A stretch of 49,944 bases of DNA from an uncultured Flavobacteriaceae bacterium (GTDB taxonomy: Bacteria; Bacteroidota; Bacteroidia; Flavobacteriales; Flavobacteriaceae): the NCBI GenBank assembly GCA_905479625.1, contig CAJQNF010000019.1:1-49944 (forward strand), in the 5' to 3' direction. Numbering within the stretch: position 1 is the stretch's first letter; each line of letters starts with the position of its first letter. Of the stretch, positions 37,441 to 46,767 are shown one piece after another. A program made the translations under genes and the position numbers. The notes beneath the pieces are model-generated. The model was given only the letters and a program-made list of their open reading frames with translations, was not told the DNA's origin and ran no database searches.

Positions 37441-38169
37441 ATGCAGAAAGAAAAAGAGTGGTTTGAACATTGGTTTGATACTCCTTTTTATCATATCCTA
37501 TATGATTACAGGAATGATGATGAGGCCAGGTATTTTATGGGTAACCTTGTGGATCATTTAAATCTTTCTAAAGGAGACAAGATTCTGGATCTGCCTTGTG
37601 GAAAAGGGAGACATGCTTTATTTCTATATGAGCAAGGTTTCAAAACTACTGGAGCTGATCTTTCAGCCAACAGTATTGAGCATGCAAAGCAATTTGAAAA
37701 ACAAGATTTGAGCTTCAATATTCATGATATGAGAGATCCTTTGAAAGGAAGCTATGATGCTATTTTTAATCTTTTTACAAGCTTCGGATACTTCAGTCAG
37801 GAAACCACGAATATTAAGGTTTTGGAAAATTTTAAAAAAGGCTTACTACCTGGTGGCCATATAGTAATTGATTTCTTAAACCTGGAAAAAGTAATTCAGC
37901 AACTTATCCCGGAACAGCATATTACAAAAAAAGGAATAGATTTTGTTATTCGAAAAAGAGTGTCTGAAAATTTTATCATCAAGGAAATTGAAGTGAATCA
38001 AGACCAGGAGATCCATCACTATATAGAAAAAGTTCAAGCTTTAGACCTTGACAAAATGAAGTATTTTGCAAAGGCAGCAGGGCTTGAAATAGAAGAAACA
38101 TTTGGTGATTATGGATTGAACCCTTTCGATAAGGATAATTCTGATAGATTAATACTGATTCTCAAATGA
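37441..38169 (+). CDS. Class I SAM-dependent methyltransferase
   Basis: A 242-residue methyltransferase with SAM-binding motif I at about 48-58 (ILDLPCGKGRH), then GADLSANSIEHAK and IFNLFTSFGYF. The ATG at 37441 is chosen: the longer frame from 37333 runs through the promoter region and overlaps the divergent gene. Substrate unknown; it could be a small molecule or a tRNA. A TATTTTTG box at 37418-37425 sits very close to the start. The stop overlaps the ZIP transporter start by 4 bp. Confidence 0.88.
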   Translation: MQKEKEWFEHWFDTPFYHILYDYRNDDEARYFMGNLVDHLNLSKGDKILDLPCGKGRHALFLYEQGFKTTGADLSANSIEHAKQFEKQDLSFNIHDMRDPLKGSYDAIFNLFTSFGYFSQETTNIKVLENFKKGLLPGGHIVIDFLNLEKVIQQLIPEQHITKKGIDFVIRKRVSENFIIKEIEVNQDQEIHHYIEKVQALDLDKMKYFAKAAGLEIEETFGDYGLNPFDKDNSDRLILILK

Positions 38170-38840
38170 TATATCTCGCCTTGATCTTACCCGTAATTGC
38201 CGGATTTGTTTTGGTTCAACTTATCAAACCTAATTCCAAGCATTTGCAATTATTTCTCTCCTTTAGTGGGGCCTATCTGCTATCAGTGACGGTTTTACAT
38301 TTGATTCCTGAAGTATTTTCAACTCAACAAGAGCATATAGGCCTGTTTATCCTTTTGGGAATTGTGCTTCAAACAGGATTGGAATACTTGTCAAAAGGAG
38401 CAGAACACGGACATATTCATGGGCACGATTTTGAAAAAAAAATTCCATGGTTACTTTTAGGGAGTTTATGCCTACATGCATTTCTTGAAGGAATGCCCTT
38501 GGGAGTAGCCGAAAATAGGAGCTTATTATATGCTATAGTCATACACAAATTACCTATTGCGATCATTTTAGCAGGTTTTCTTAAAAACTCTTCCTTGTCA
38601 AAAGGTTATGTGTTTATTTTTCTCTTCCTGTTTGCCATCATGAGCCCTTTGGGAAGTTGGGTGTCAGGTAATTATTCATTCATTCATCAGTATTCAAACC
38701 AAATTAATGCCCTGATTATAGGTGTGTTTCTGCATATTTCAACAGCCATACTTTTTGAAAGCTCTGAAAACCATAAATTTAATCTTCAAAAATTTATAGT
38801 GATCCTTATTGGATTTGCTATCGCTTTTTTGAGTTTATAA
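38166..38840 (+). CDS. ZIP family metal transporter
   Basis: Inner-membrane transporter of 224 residues for divalent metals, usually zinc uptake. Six to seven hydrophobic segments; a histidine-rich cytoplasmic loop HGHIHGH at 81-87; metal-site residues H104 and E108 in LHAFLEGMPLG and H127 in VIHKLP. It is coupled to the preceding methyltransferase by an ATGA overlap. No Zur site was recognised. It is convergent with ppk2 (one base apart). Confidence 0.9.
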   Translation: MIYLALILPVIAGFVLVQLIKPNSKHLQLFLSFSGAYLLSVTVLHLIPEVFSTQQEHIGLFILLGIVLQTGLEYLSKGAEHGHIHGHDFEKKIPWLLLGSLCLHAFLEGMPLGVAENRSLLYAIVIHKLPIAIILAGFLKNSSLSKGYVFIFLFLFAIMSPLGSWVSGNYSFIHQYSNQINALIIGVFLHISTAILFESSENHKFNLQKFIVILIGFAIAFLSL

Positions 38841-38841
38841 C

Positions 38842-39669
38842 TCAATATTTTTGCGGTACCAAGGTCTGGTTGGCAAAAGGTGTTCTGATATAGCCTTTAT
38901 CATCCTTTCTTGGAGGAAGTACAATCTTTTCTCTTTCAACTTTTTGATATTCAATGCTGCTCAACAAATGGCTGATACAATTCAATCTGGCCTTCTTTTT
39001 ATTATCCGCCGGCACCACGTACCAAGGTGATTGTTTGGTATCCGTATATTTAAACATTTCATCTTTGGCCTTACTGTACTCCAGCCAATGTTCACGAGAT
39101 TTAAGATCCATGGGGCTGAGTTTCCAACCTTTCATAGGGTCGTTAATCCTTGATTTGAATCGCACTTCCTGTTCTTCATCAGAAACTGAAAACCAATACT
39201 TTAATAAGATAATCCCCGATCTGATCAACATTCTTTCAAACTCAGGACAGGAACGCATAAATTCATTGTATTCTACTTGATTGCAAAACCCCATTACATG
39301 CTCAACTCCGGCTCTATTATACCAACTTCGATCAAAGAGGATCATTTCACCTGCACTTGGTAAATGAGGCACATAGCGCTGAAAATACCATTGACTTTTT
39401 TCCTTGCTGGAAGGTGTTCCCAGTGCAACTATTTTACAAACTCTAGGGTTAAGACTTTGGGATATTCTTTTGATCACGCCTCCTTTTCCGGCAGCATCTC
39501 TTCCTTCGAAGATGACCACAACCTTTAACCCCTTATGCTGGATCCAGTCTTGTAATTTCACCAATTCAATTTGAAGATGCTGTAATTCCTCTTCATAGAA
39601 TTTATTACTGATTTTTAATTTTTTTTTGTTGGTGTTTTTTGAATTCGTTGATTCGTCACTCATAAGCAA
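38842..39669 (-). CDS. ppk2: Polyphosphate kinase 2 family protein
   Basis: Transfers phosphate between polyphosphate and nucleotides. Walker A is FEGRDAAGKGG (about 54-64), the lid and Walker B region is MILFDRSWYNRAGVEHVMGF, and the DPMKGWKLSPMDLKSREHW segment is typical of PPK2. The single-domain 275-residue form places it in the one-domain classes; preference for ADP, GDP or AMP cannot be read here. The lysine-rich N-terminus (NTNKKKLK) is variable. It lies 23 bp after recQ on the same strand, possibly co-transcribed. The start may be the second ATG at 39663. Confidence 0.93.
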   Translation of the reverse strand: MLMSDESTNSKNTNKKKLKISNKFYEEELQHLQIELVKLQDWIQHKGLKVVVIFEGRDAAGKGGVIKRISQSLNPRVCKIVALGTPSSKEKSQWYFQRYVPHLPSAGEMILFDRSWYNRAGVEHVMGFCNQVEYNEFMRSCPEFERMLIRSGIILLKYWFSVSDEEQEVRFKSRINDPMKGWKLSPMDLKSREHWLEYSKAKDEMFKYTDTKQSPWYVVPADNKKKARLNCISHLLSSIEYQKVEREKIVLPPRKDDKGYIRTPFANQTLVPQKY

Positions 39670-39692
39670 TTTTTCTTCAGCTTGATTTTTTT

Positions 39693-41891
39693 TTAATTGG
39701 CAACTTCACTAATAAATTTGATTCTCATTAACCTTAATTCGTCATCATCATAATCCCCGTCAAATTCATCAAGAGCCAATTGAATTTTATCACTTTCTGC
39801 ATCCATAAAGTATTCCAGTATTTCCTCCTGTTGATCTTCATCCAAGAGTTCATCAATACAATAATCAATATTGATTTTAGTGCCTGAATAAATGATTTGC
39901 TCCATAGCCTTGACTAGTTCAGGCATTTGAAGACCTTTGGAATGAGCGATGTCTGAAAGAGGTAATTTTTTATCGGTGTTCTGGATAATGTATAATTTTA
40001 AAGCCGAATTGACACCTGTACTTTTAACGATCAAATCGTCCGGTCTGACGATATCATTCTCCTTTACATAATCAGATATCAATGCCACAAATTCCTTACC
40101 ATACTTCTTAGCCTTTCCATCACCGACTCCGTGAACACTGGCTAATTCTTTAATGTCAACAGGATATTTTAGGGTCATATCTTCCAGAGACGGGTCCTGA
40201 AATACAACAAAAGGCGGTACTCCCAATTTTTTTCCGACTTTTTTCCTTAAATCCTTTAGCAAAACCATCAATTGATCATCAACCACAGCTCCGGTACCTT
40301 TAGCGTTAGTCACAATACTGGCATCATTTGCTTCACTGTAAATATGGTCTTCGGTCATTAAAAACGAATGTGGCTCCTTGATGAATTGATTTCCTTCTTT
40401 TGTTAATTTAAGTACGCCGTACTGTTCAATTTCCTTCTTTAACAAACCTGCTACCAGCACTTGTCTGATCAGTGCCATCCAATGTTTATCCTGCTTTTCC
40501 TTACCCACTCCAAAAATAGGTTGCAGATGTGTCTTATGGCTAATTAGCAGGGCATTCTCTTTACCGATAAGTGTGTTGATAATCTCCTTTGATCTGTATT
40601 CCTCTTTCGTATTTTTGACCACTTCAAGCAGCACCTTAACTTCTTCCTGTGCCTCTGTTCTTTTCTTAGGGTTCCTTGCATTATCATCCATATCCGCCCC
40701 TTCTCCGTTGACCTCATCAAATTCTTCACCAAAATAATGCAACAAGAATTTTCTTCTTGACATAGAAGTTTCAGCATAAGCGACTACTTCTTGCAGCAAA
40801 GCATTGCCAATCTCCTGCTCGGCCACCGGCTTCCCCGAAAGAAACTTTTCCAATTTTTCAATATCTTTATAGGAATAATAGGCCAGACAAAATCCTTCAC
40901 CTCCGTCTCTACCCGCTCTACCAGTTTCCTGATAATAACTTTCCAGACTTTTGGGGATATCATGGTGGATGACAAACCTGACATCAGGCTTATCGATTCC
41001 CATTCCAAAAGCTATGGTCGCAACAACAACGTCAATATCTTCCATCAGAAACATGTCCTGATGTCTGGCTCTGGTTTTTGCATCTAAGCCCGCATGATAA
41101 GGCACGGCTTTAATCCCATTAACCTGAAGTACCTGTGCTATCTCTTCAACTTTTTTCCTGCTTAAGCAATAAATAATACCAGATTTATCTTTGTAATTTC
41201 TGACAAACCTAATGATATCGCTTGCTATTTCCGAAGTCTTAGGCCTAACTTCATAAAATAAATTCGCCCTGTTAAATGATGCAGTAAAAACTTTTGCATC
41301 ACTGATCCCTAAATTCTTTAGTATATCATCCTGCACCTTCTGAGTAGCCGTAGCTGTAAGCCCGACAATAGGTAAATTTCCAATCTTGTAAATGATATTT
41401 CTTAGGTTTCTATATTCCGGCCTGAAATCATGTCCCCATTCAGAGATACAATGAGCTTCATCAATGGCAAAAAAAGTGATCTTTTGTTTTTTAAGAAACT
41501 CGATGTTTTCTTCTTTGGTCAAGGATTCAGGAGCTACATAAAGCAATTTAGTAACACCACTCTCTATGTCGCTTTTCACCCTGGCTACCTCTCCTTTGTT
41601 CAAAGAAGAATTTAACACATGGGCGATCCCATACTCAGACGAAATACCTCGAATGGCATCTACTTGATTCTTCATCAATGCTATCAAGGGAGATACCACG
41701 ATGGCGGTTCCTTCAAGAATAAGTGCTGGTAATTGATAAATTAATGATTTGCCACCGCCTGTCGGCATTACAACAAAAGTATCGTTTCCTTCAATAAGAC
41801 TTTCTATTGCATCTTTCTGTAATCCCTTAAACTTACTAAAACCAAAATATTTCTTCAAATATTCGTGTAAGTTAATTTTTGTCACTTTCAT
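39693..41891 (-). CDS. recQ: DNA helicase RecQ with HRDC domain, zinc cysteines absent
   Basis: 3'-5' DNA helicase of 732 residues. Walker A is TGGGKSL near 44-50, DEAH at 144-147, motif VI QETGRAGRDGG; winged helix and HRDC (about 530-610, DLRKKVGKKLGVPPFVVFQD) follow, with a further C-terminal helical region. Where E. coli RecQ has its four zinc cysteines this protein reads SMSRRKFLLHYFGEEFDEVNGEGADMDD (about 376-403) with none. So the zinc subdomain is either lost or replaced by acidic residues. It is divergent from kdsD. With the 633-residue RecQ at 30157 the window has two family members. Confidence 0.94.
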   Translation of the reverse strand: MKVTKINLHEYLKKYFGFSKFKGLQKDAIESLIEGNDTFVVMPTGGGKSLIYQLPALILEGTAIVVSPLIALMKNQVDAIRGISSEYGIAHVLNSSLNKGEVARVKSDIESGVTKLLYVAPESLTKEENIEFLKKQKITFFAIDEAHCISEWGHDFRPEYRNLRNIIYKIGNLPIVGLTATATQKVQDDILKNLGISDAKVFTASFNRANLFYEVRPKTSEIASDIIRFVRNYKDKSGIIYCLSRKKVEEIAQVLQVNGIKAVPYHAGLDAKTRARHQDMFLMEDIDVVVATIAFGMGIDKPDVRFVIHHDIPKSLESYYQETGRAGRDGGEGFCLAYYSYKDIEKLEKFLSGKPVAEQEIGNALLQEVVAYAETSMSRRKFLLHYFGEEFDEVNGEGADMDDNARNPKKRTEAQEEVKVLLEVVKNTKEEYRSKEIINTLIGKENALLISHKTHLQPIFGVGKEKQDKHWMALIRQVLVAGLLKKEIEQYGVLKLTKEGNQFIKEPHSFLMTEDHIYSEANDASIVTNAKGTGAVVDDQLMVLLKDLRKKVGKKLGVPPFVVFQDPSLEDMTLKYPVDIKELASVHGVGDGKAKKYGKEFVALISDYVKENDIVRPDDLIVKSTGVNSALKLYIIQNTDKKLPLSDIAHSKGLQMPELVKAMEQIIYSGTKINIDYCIDELLDEDQQEEILEYFMDAESDKIQLALDEFDGDYDDDELRLMRIKFISEVAN

Positions 41892-42039
41892 CCTCTTATT
41901 AATCTATTTTTGAATATTTTTGCATCTTTAACACCAAAATTTATGAGGGGGAATTGTTGAATTTCTAAAGCAATTATTTCATGAAATTCAATCATACTAT
42001 AAATATAACATATTATTTTTAAAAAATAAATTTAAAATA

Positions 42040-43005
42040 TTGATTAAGGATAAAAACATTTTGCAAACGGCTAAAGACACGATTCTTATCGAGGCCGCTG
42101 CCATAAAGCACCTTGCTGAACTGGTCAATGAGGATTTTGAAAAAGCGGTGATGACCATCTATGAATCTGAAGGCAGGGTGATTGTTACCGGAATTGGTAA
42201 AAGCGCTAACATTGCTGCTAAAATTGTAGCTACCATGAATTCAACAGGAACACCAGCCGTTTTTATGCATGCTGCAGACGCTATTCATGGAGATTTGGGA
42301 AACATACAGCAAAATGATGTTGTAATATGCATCTCAAAAAGTGGGAACACCCCCGAAATTAAAGTGTTATTACCACTGATTAAAAATTATGGCAATAAAA
42401 TTATTGCCATCACAGGGAATGATGATTCTTTTTTAGGAGAACATGCTGATTACACGTTGAGTTGTTTTGTTGAAAAGGAAGCCTGTCCGAATAACCTGGC
42501 CCCAACAACTAGTACGACGGCTCAATTAGTTATTGGTGACGCACTTGCAATCTGCTTATTGAATTTAAAAGATTTTTCAAGTAAGGATTTCGCTAAATAC
42601 CACCCAGGTGGAACCTTAGGAAGGAAACTATATTTAAGGGTAAATGAATTGGCAGCCAATAATGAAGCTCCAAAGGTAGAAAAGCATGCCCCGGTAAAGG
42701 ATGTTATTGTTGAAATCTCTAAAAAAAGATTAGGAACCACTGCTGTTGTGGAAAATGACAGGATCATAGGGATTATAACAGATGGTGACATCAGGCGAAT
42801 GCTGGAGAAGACGGCCGACATCAGTTCATTGGAGGCAAAAGACATCATGAGTGCAGATCCCATTAGTGTGAGCGCTGATACCATGGCGGTCAATGCGCTT
42901 GACATTATGCAAAAAAATAACATCACTCAGATTTTGGTTACTGAGCATGGAAAATATTCAGGTGTGGTGCACTTCCATGATTTGTTAAAAGAAGGAATCA
43001 TTTAA
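42040..43005 (+). CDS. kdsD: D-arabinose 5-phosphate isomerase (KpsF/GutQ family)
   Basis: Makes arabinose 5-phosphate, the precursor of KDO for LPS. SIS domain (about 35-175) with TGIGKSANIAAK, HAADAIHGDLG and CISKSGNTPE; two CBS domains (about 205-321), including IIGIITDGDIRRML. The start appears to be TTG at 42040: there is no in-frame ATG before the conserved N-terminus. Two TATTTTTG boxes on the plus strand (41905 and 41915) lie 120 bp upstream. It heads a rightward run with tatC, a YdeI-like gene and lptB. Confidence 0.93.
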   Translation: MIKDKNILQTAKDTILIEAAAIKHLAELVNEDFEKAVMTIYESEGRVIVTGIGKSANIAAKIVATMNSTGTPAVFMHAADAIHGDLGNIQQNDVVICISKSGNTPEIKVLLPLIKNYGNKIIAITGNDDSFLGEHADYTLSCFVEKEACPNNLAPTTSTTAQLVIGDALAICLLNLKDFSSKDFAKYHPGGTLGRKLYLRVNELAANNEAPKVEKHAPVKDVIVEISKKRLGTTAVVENDRIIGIITDGDIRRMLEKTADISSLEAKDIMSADPISVSADTMAVNALDIMQKNNITQILVTEHGKYSGVVHFHDLLKEGII

Positions 43006-43063
43006 TTGCTATGTTGTATATTTCAATACTCAGCACTTCATTGCTATTTAAAAAAAATAAACT

Positions 43064-43891
43064 ATGAGTGAAAAAACGGAAGAAATGTCTTTTTTAGGGC
43101 ATCTGGAAGTTTTAAGATGGACACTGGTAAGATCTTCTTTATCGATATTGGCTTTTGGAATGGTCGCTTTTATGATGAAGGATTTTATTTTTAATTCCAT
43201 TCTTCTGGCACCGAAAGATCCTCAATTTTTTACCTATAGGTTTTTGTGCTCTGTTTCTCAAAGTTTTGGAACAGATGGTTTGTGCATTGATGAAATTCCT
43301 TTTATCGTGCAAAGCAGAACCATGGCAGGCCAGTTTTCTGCGCATATCTGGACCTCAATCGCATTTGGATTTGTTATGGCCTTTCCATATATCATTTGGG
43401 AAGTATGGAAGTTTATCAAACCTGCCCTTTACGCTGATGAGCAAAAGAATGCAAGAAGTTTTATCATCATTACTTCTTTTCTATTCTTTGTAGGGATTTT
43501 ATTTGGGTATTATGTGATCACGCCCCTTTCAATTAATTTTCTTGGAAGTTATCGGGTTGCTGATGAAGTAAGGAACAATTTTGACCTTAGCTCCTATACG
43601 GGGCTTCTTAAGGCCTCATGTTTGTCTGCAGGCTTTATATTTGAACTTCCCATTATCATATACTTTTTGACTAAAATGGGGCTTGTAACGCCTGAATTCC
43701 TAAAAACCTACCGTAAATATGCATTGGTAATGGTACTTGTTTTAGCAGCTATTATTACGCCTCCAGACATTATTAGTCAGGTAATTGTTGCCATTCCTAT
43801 GATCATTCTTTACGAGGTAAGTATTAAAATTTCTAAATTTATCGTCAGAAAACAAAAAAAAGAGGCCAATGAAAATCTGGCTAAAAAATAA
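43064..43891 (+). CDS. tatC: Twin-arginine translocase subunit TatC
   Basis: Inner-membrane receptor for Tat signal peptides, 275 residues and six transmembrane segments. MSFLGHLEVLRWTLVRS is the conserved cytoplasmic N-terminus, and the FEVPIIIYF-like segment is here FELPIIIYFLTKMG. A basic tail (RKQKKEANENLAKK) ends it. tatA is not adjacent. In this window the aminotransferase at 1273 carries a plausible Tat signal and would be a client. Confidence 0.96.
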   Translation: MSEKTEEMSFLGHLEVLRWTLVRSSLSILAFGMVAFMMKDFIFNSILLAPKDPQFFTYRFLCSVSQSFGTDGLCIDEIPFIVQSRTMAGQFSAHIWTSIAFGFVMAFPYIIWEVWKFIKPALYADEQKNARSFIIITSFLFFVGILFGYYVITPLSINFLGSYRVADEVRNNFDLSSYTGLLKASCLSAGFIFELPIIIYFLTKMGLVTPEFLKTYRKYALVMVLVLAAIITPPDIISQVIVAIPMIILYEVSIKISKFIVRKQKKEANENLAKK

Positions 43892-43894
43892 TTG

Positions 43895-44494
43895 ATGGAT
43901 ATTGATGATAAAATACAATCCTATATTGCTGAGCACGAAAAATTCAATGAATTACTATCAGCTTTAAGGGAAATTATCAAGAAATATCCTTTTGAAGAAA
44001 TGTTGAAATGGGGAATGCCCACCTATGTATATGATAAGAGGAACTTGATCGGAATTGGCGCCTTTAAAAACCACGTTGCTCTCTGGTTCTTTCAGGGGGC
44101 ACTCCTCCAAGACAAGGATCACATATTACACAACGCTCAGGAAACCAAGACCAAGGCAATGAGACAAGTGCATTTTAAAGATATCAATGAGATCAACGAG
44201 TCTGTCATCAATAAGTATTTACAAGAGACCATTGAGAATCAAAATAATGGATTAGCTGTCCTAAAAAGCAAGCCGGTGAAAAAAGCTGTTTTACCACATG
44301 AGTTGTCAAACTATCTAAAAGAACACGCTTCATTATCAGATTATTTTTTTAGATTGACACCAGGAAGACAAAAGGAATATGCCGCATATATCGCTAGTGC
44401 GAAAAGAGAACAGACTAAATCTGACAGGCTTAAAAAAATAACTCCTTTGATCAAGAAAGGAAAAGGGCTAAATGACAAATATAAAAGGGATTAG
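43895..44494 (+). CDS. YdeI/OmpD-associated family protein
   Basis: A 199-residue cytoplasmic protein. Residues about 15-120 match the DUF1801 type domain (FEEMLKWGMPTYVY, GIGAFKNHVALWFFQG). The C-terminal part (HASLSDYFFRLTPGRQKEYAAYIASAKREQTKSDRLKK) is the YdeI helical segment. Function is not established in most hosts. The ATG at 43895 starts 3 bases after the tatC stop. lptB follows after 5 bp, so it is embedded in the operon. Confidence 0.85.
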   Translation: MDIDDKIQSYIAEHEKFNELLSALREIIKKYPFEEMLKWGMPTYVYDKRNLIGIGAFKNHVALWFFQGALLQDKDHILHNAQETKTKAMRQVHFKDINEINESVINKYLQETIENQNNGLAVLKSKPVKKAVLPHELSNYLKEHASLSDYFFRLTPGRQKEYAAYIASAKREQTKSDRLKKITPLIKKGKGLNDKYKRD

Positions 44495-44499
44495 AAACT

Positions 44500-45246
44500 A
44501 TGATCTTACGAGCAGAAAAAATTATGAAAATGTACGGAAGCAGAACTGTTGTAAAAAGCATTTCTCTAGAGGTACAACAAGGTGAGATCATTGGATTATT
44601 AGGCCCCAATGGCGCAGGAAAAACGACTTCTTTTTATATGATTGTGGGTATGATCAAACCCAATGAGGGCAGAATATTTCTTGATGATACAGAGATCACA
44701 AACGACTCCATGTACAAAAGAGCCCAAAAAGGGATTGGATACCTGGCTCAGGAGGCCTCTGTATTCAGAAAATTATCAGTTGAAGATAATATCATGTCAG
44801 TGTTGCAGTTTACCGATCTGAGCAAAAAGGATCAAAAGAAAAAACTTGAATTACTGATAGAGGAATTCAGCCTTGGACATGTTCGCAAAAACCGTGGTGA
44901 TCTTTTATCAGGTGGAGAAAGAAGAAGAACTGAAATTGCCAGAGCTCTGGCATCGGATCCTAAGTTTATTTTACTTGATGAGCCTTTCGCAGGAGTAGAC
45001 CCTATCGCTGTTGAGGATATTCAAAGCATTGTCGCTCACTTAAAAGACAGGAATATAGGAATTTTGATCACGGATCACGATGTTCACGCGACACTAGCCA
45101 TTACAGATAAGACCTATTTGATGTTTGAAGGTGGTATCTTAAAGGAAGGTACTCCGCAAGAACTGGCCGATGATGAATTGGTAAGAAAAGTGTATTTAGG
45201 TGAAAGCTTCGAACTTAAAGAAAAAAAGAAAAAACTTAATTTGTAA
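44500..45246 (+). CDS. lptB: LPS export ABC transporter ATP-binding protein LptB
   Basis: Cytoplasmic ATPase that powers LPS extraction by LptFG. Walker A is GPNGAGKT at 35-42, Q-loop YLAQEAS, signature LLSGGERRR (about 136-144), Walker B FILLDEPFAGVDP, H-loop TDHDVHATL. The YLAQEASVFRKLSVEDN stretch and a basic C-terminus fit LptB among ABC ATPases. Length 248. It is the last gene of the kdsD-tatC-ydeI-lptB run; KDO precursor synthesis and LPS export thus share a transcript. Confidence 0.95.
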   Translation: MILRAEKIMKMYGSRTVVKSISLEVQQGEIIGLLGPNGAGKTTSFYMIVGMIKPNEGRIFLDDTEITNDSMYKRAQKGIGYLAQEASVFRKLSVEDNIMSVLQFTDLSKKDQKKKLELLIEEFSLGHVRKNRGDLLSGGERRRTEIARALASDPKFILLDEPFAGVDPIAVEDIQSIVAHLKDRNIGILITDHDVHATLAITDKTYLMFEGGILKEGTPQELADDELVRKVYLGESFELKEKKKKLNL

Positions 45247-45276
45247 AAAAAACCCTATTACCAGATGGTAATAGGG
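45244..45276 (-). terminator. Terminator of the small secreted protein gene
   Basis: CCCTATTACC (45253-45262) and GGTAATAGGG (45267-45276) form a perfect 10-bp stem with an AGAT loop. Leftward it is followed by eight T residues (A-run 45245-45252). It therefore stops the minus-strand gene at 45335. It abuts the lptB stop codon. Confidence 0.8.
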
Positions 45277-45334
45277 CATACATACAAACAAATCTGAAAA
45301 ATTTATTAAAAATTTTTCCAGATGACTTTAAGCT

Positions 45335-45640
45335 TTAATGTTCACCTGTTTCTATTCCTATGATTTTACCGCTCTCATTGATTAACAAATAATGAGACCA
45401 TGTTCCTTTTTCTACTTTAAACTTATACACATTAGTATCCTTCTTTGTCATATAGGTGACTTCATTGGATATTTTGTAATTCGAATAATCTTTTAATGAT
45501 TCTTTTACTTTTTTTGGTGTTTTCTCTTTGGTCGTTTTATAAACCTTTTTCTCCGTTTTCTTTCCCTCCTGAGCGAAACTACCCTGAACGCTAAAAAGCG
45601 CAAAGACAAAAAGCATAATGACAATTTTAAAACTTTTCAT
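45335..45640 (-). CDS. Small secreted lysine-rich protein
   Basis: A 101-residue protein with a clear signal peptide (MKSFKIVIMLFVFALFSVQGSFAQ). The next 25 residues are very rich in lysine and glutamate (KKTEKKVYKTTKEKTPKKVK). A compact strand-rich part (SNEVTYMTKKDTNVYKFKVEKGTWSHYLLINESGKIIG) follows, which recalls PepSY-like periplasmic domains without a firm match. Function unknown. It has its own terminator and lies between lptB and the PorP/SprF gene. Confidence 0.7.
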   Translation of the reverse strand: MKSFKIVIMLFVFALFSVQGSFAQEGKKTEKKVYKTTKEKTPKKVKESLKDYSNYKISNEVTYMTKKDTNVYKFKVEKGTWSHYLLINESGKIIGIETGEH

Positions 45641-45823
45641 GGTTAATGGTTTCTTTTAATATTAAACAAATAGTTAACGGGGAGTTGGTTATTTTAGCTC
45701 TGTTAGCGTTTATCCAAATGTTGAAAAACTTAATATAACAAACAACATTAAAAACAAGATTATTTTGATCTTTTTCATAGCTCCAAAATTTATATTCTCT
45801 TAAACAATTTTCTTTTTCTAGCA

Positions 45824-46762
45824 TTACCATCTGGGACTTCCTCTTTTGGATTCAAAATCATATCCAAGTGTCAACATGTGCGTCCCTCCATGATTTAACT
45901 CATTTGCTTCATTAATATTGTATTGAAATGCATATCCTACATAAAAATCTTTCTTTTTTATACCTAAAAGTGGCACAACTGCAAGTGGTTCGAAGCTTTG
46001 ATCATTTAAAAATCTTGTGCTAAATCCTGCCCAGTAATAGCCATCATCAGTGTTTTTCTTAGCCTTTATATTAATATCTGTAATAGATCTGGCATCACTT
46101 TCAAAATATTTGAAAAACAATGAAGGTTCCAATTCCCAATCACTTTGGTTCAGCTCAAAAACATATCCTGTATAGATATAATAATTTCGAATTTTTTGAG
46201 GTTCAGATTCATCAAATGCCTTCACACTTTTATTAAGAATATTCGCAGCGTTAAAACTGAAATAGAAGCCTTCTATTTTATACAGAAATGCTGCATCAAA
46301 ATTTGAATTGTGTGACGATATATCAGCTCCGATATTCGGATCATCATTAGGGTCGTCAAAATCTGACACGTCAATTTTAAACTGCGTAAACTTATATGAA
46401 AGTCCGAAAGATATGTATTGTAAGTTGGCAGCATTGATCGTTAAATGATGAGCAAATGACAATTGCCCTCCAATCTGCGATGTATTACCATTCTTGTCCA
46501 GAAACAAAACACCTCCGATTCCAGAACGTTCTAAGATGTGTGCGTCATATGACAGAGTCTGTGTGTTTGGCGCATTACTTAGGCCAACCCATTGAAATGC
46601 ACTGGTAAACCTTAGTCGATTCATTTCACTGTCTCCTGCATAAGCCGGAGAGATCAGAAATGGGTTTTCCACCAGGTATTGGGTATATGGTGTCAGTTTG
46701 AATTCCTGAGCATATGACCAACCCGAAACGAATAATATGATTATAATGATTGCTTTTTTCAT
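45824..46762 (-). CDS. PorP/SprF family type IX secretion membrane protein
   Basis: Outer-membrane beta-barrel of 312 residues with signal MKKAIIIIILFVSGWSYA. The family opening is FKLTPYTQYLVENPFLISPAYAGD followed by alternating strands. SprF-type proteins are needed for secretion or surface attachment of SprB-like adhesins with type B T9SS C-terminal domains. Exactly such an adhesin is encoded 5 bp upstream on the same strand, so the two are a secretion pair. Confidence 0.93.
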   Translation of the reverse strand: MKKAIIIIILFVSGWSYAQEFKLTPYTQYLVENPFLISPAYAGDSEMNRLRFTSAFQWVGLSNAPNTQTLSYDAHILERSGIGGVLFLDKNGNTSQIGGQLSFAHHLTINAANLQYISFGLSYKFTQFKIDVSDFDDPNDDPNIGADISSHNSNFDAAFLYKIEGFYFSFNAANILNKSVKAFDESEPQKIRNYYIYTGYVFELNQSDWELEPSLFFKYFESDARSITDINIKAKKNTDDGYYWAGFSTRFLNDQSFEPLAVVPLLGIKKKDFYVGYAFQYNINEANELNHGGTHMLTLGYDFESKRGSPRW

Positions 46763-46767
46763 AACTA

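Noticed and set aside
45627-45830. 67-codon minus-strand ORF upstream of the small secreted protein
   Set aside because: Overlaps the start of the secreted protein gene and the PorP/SprF stop, with no recognisable sequence; more likely the leader region.
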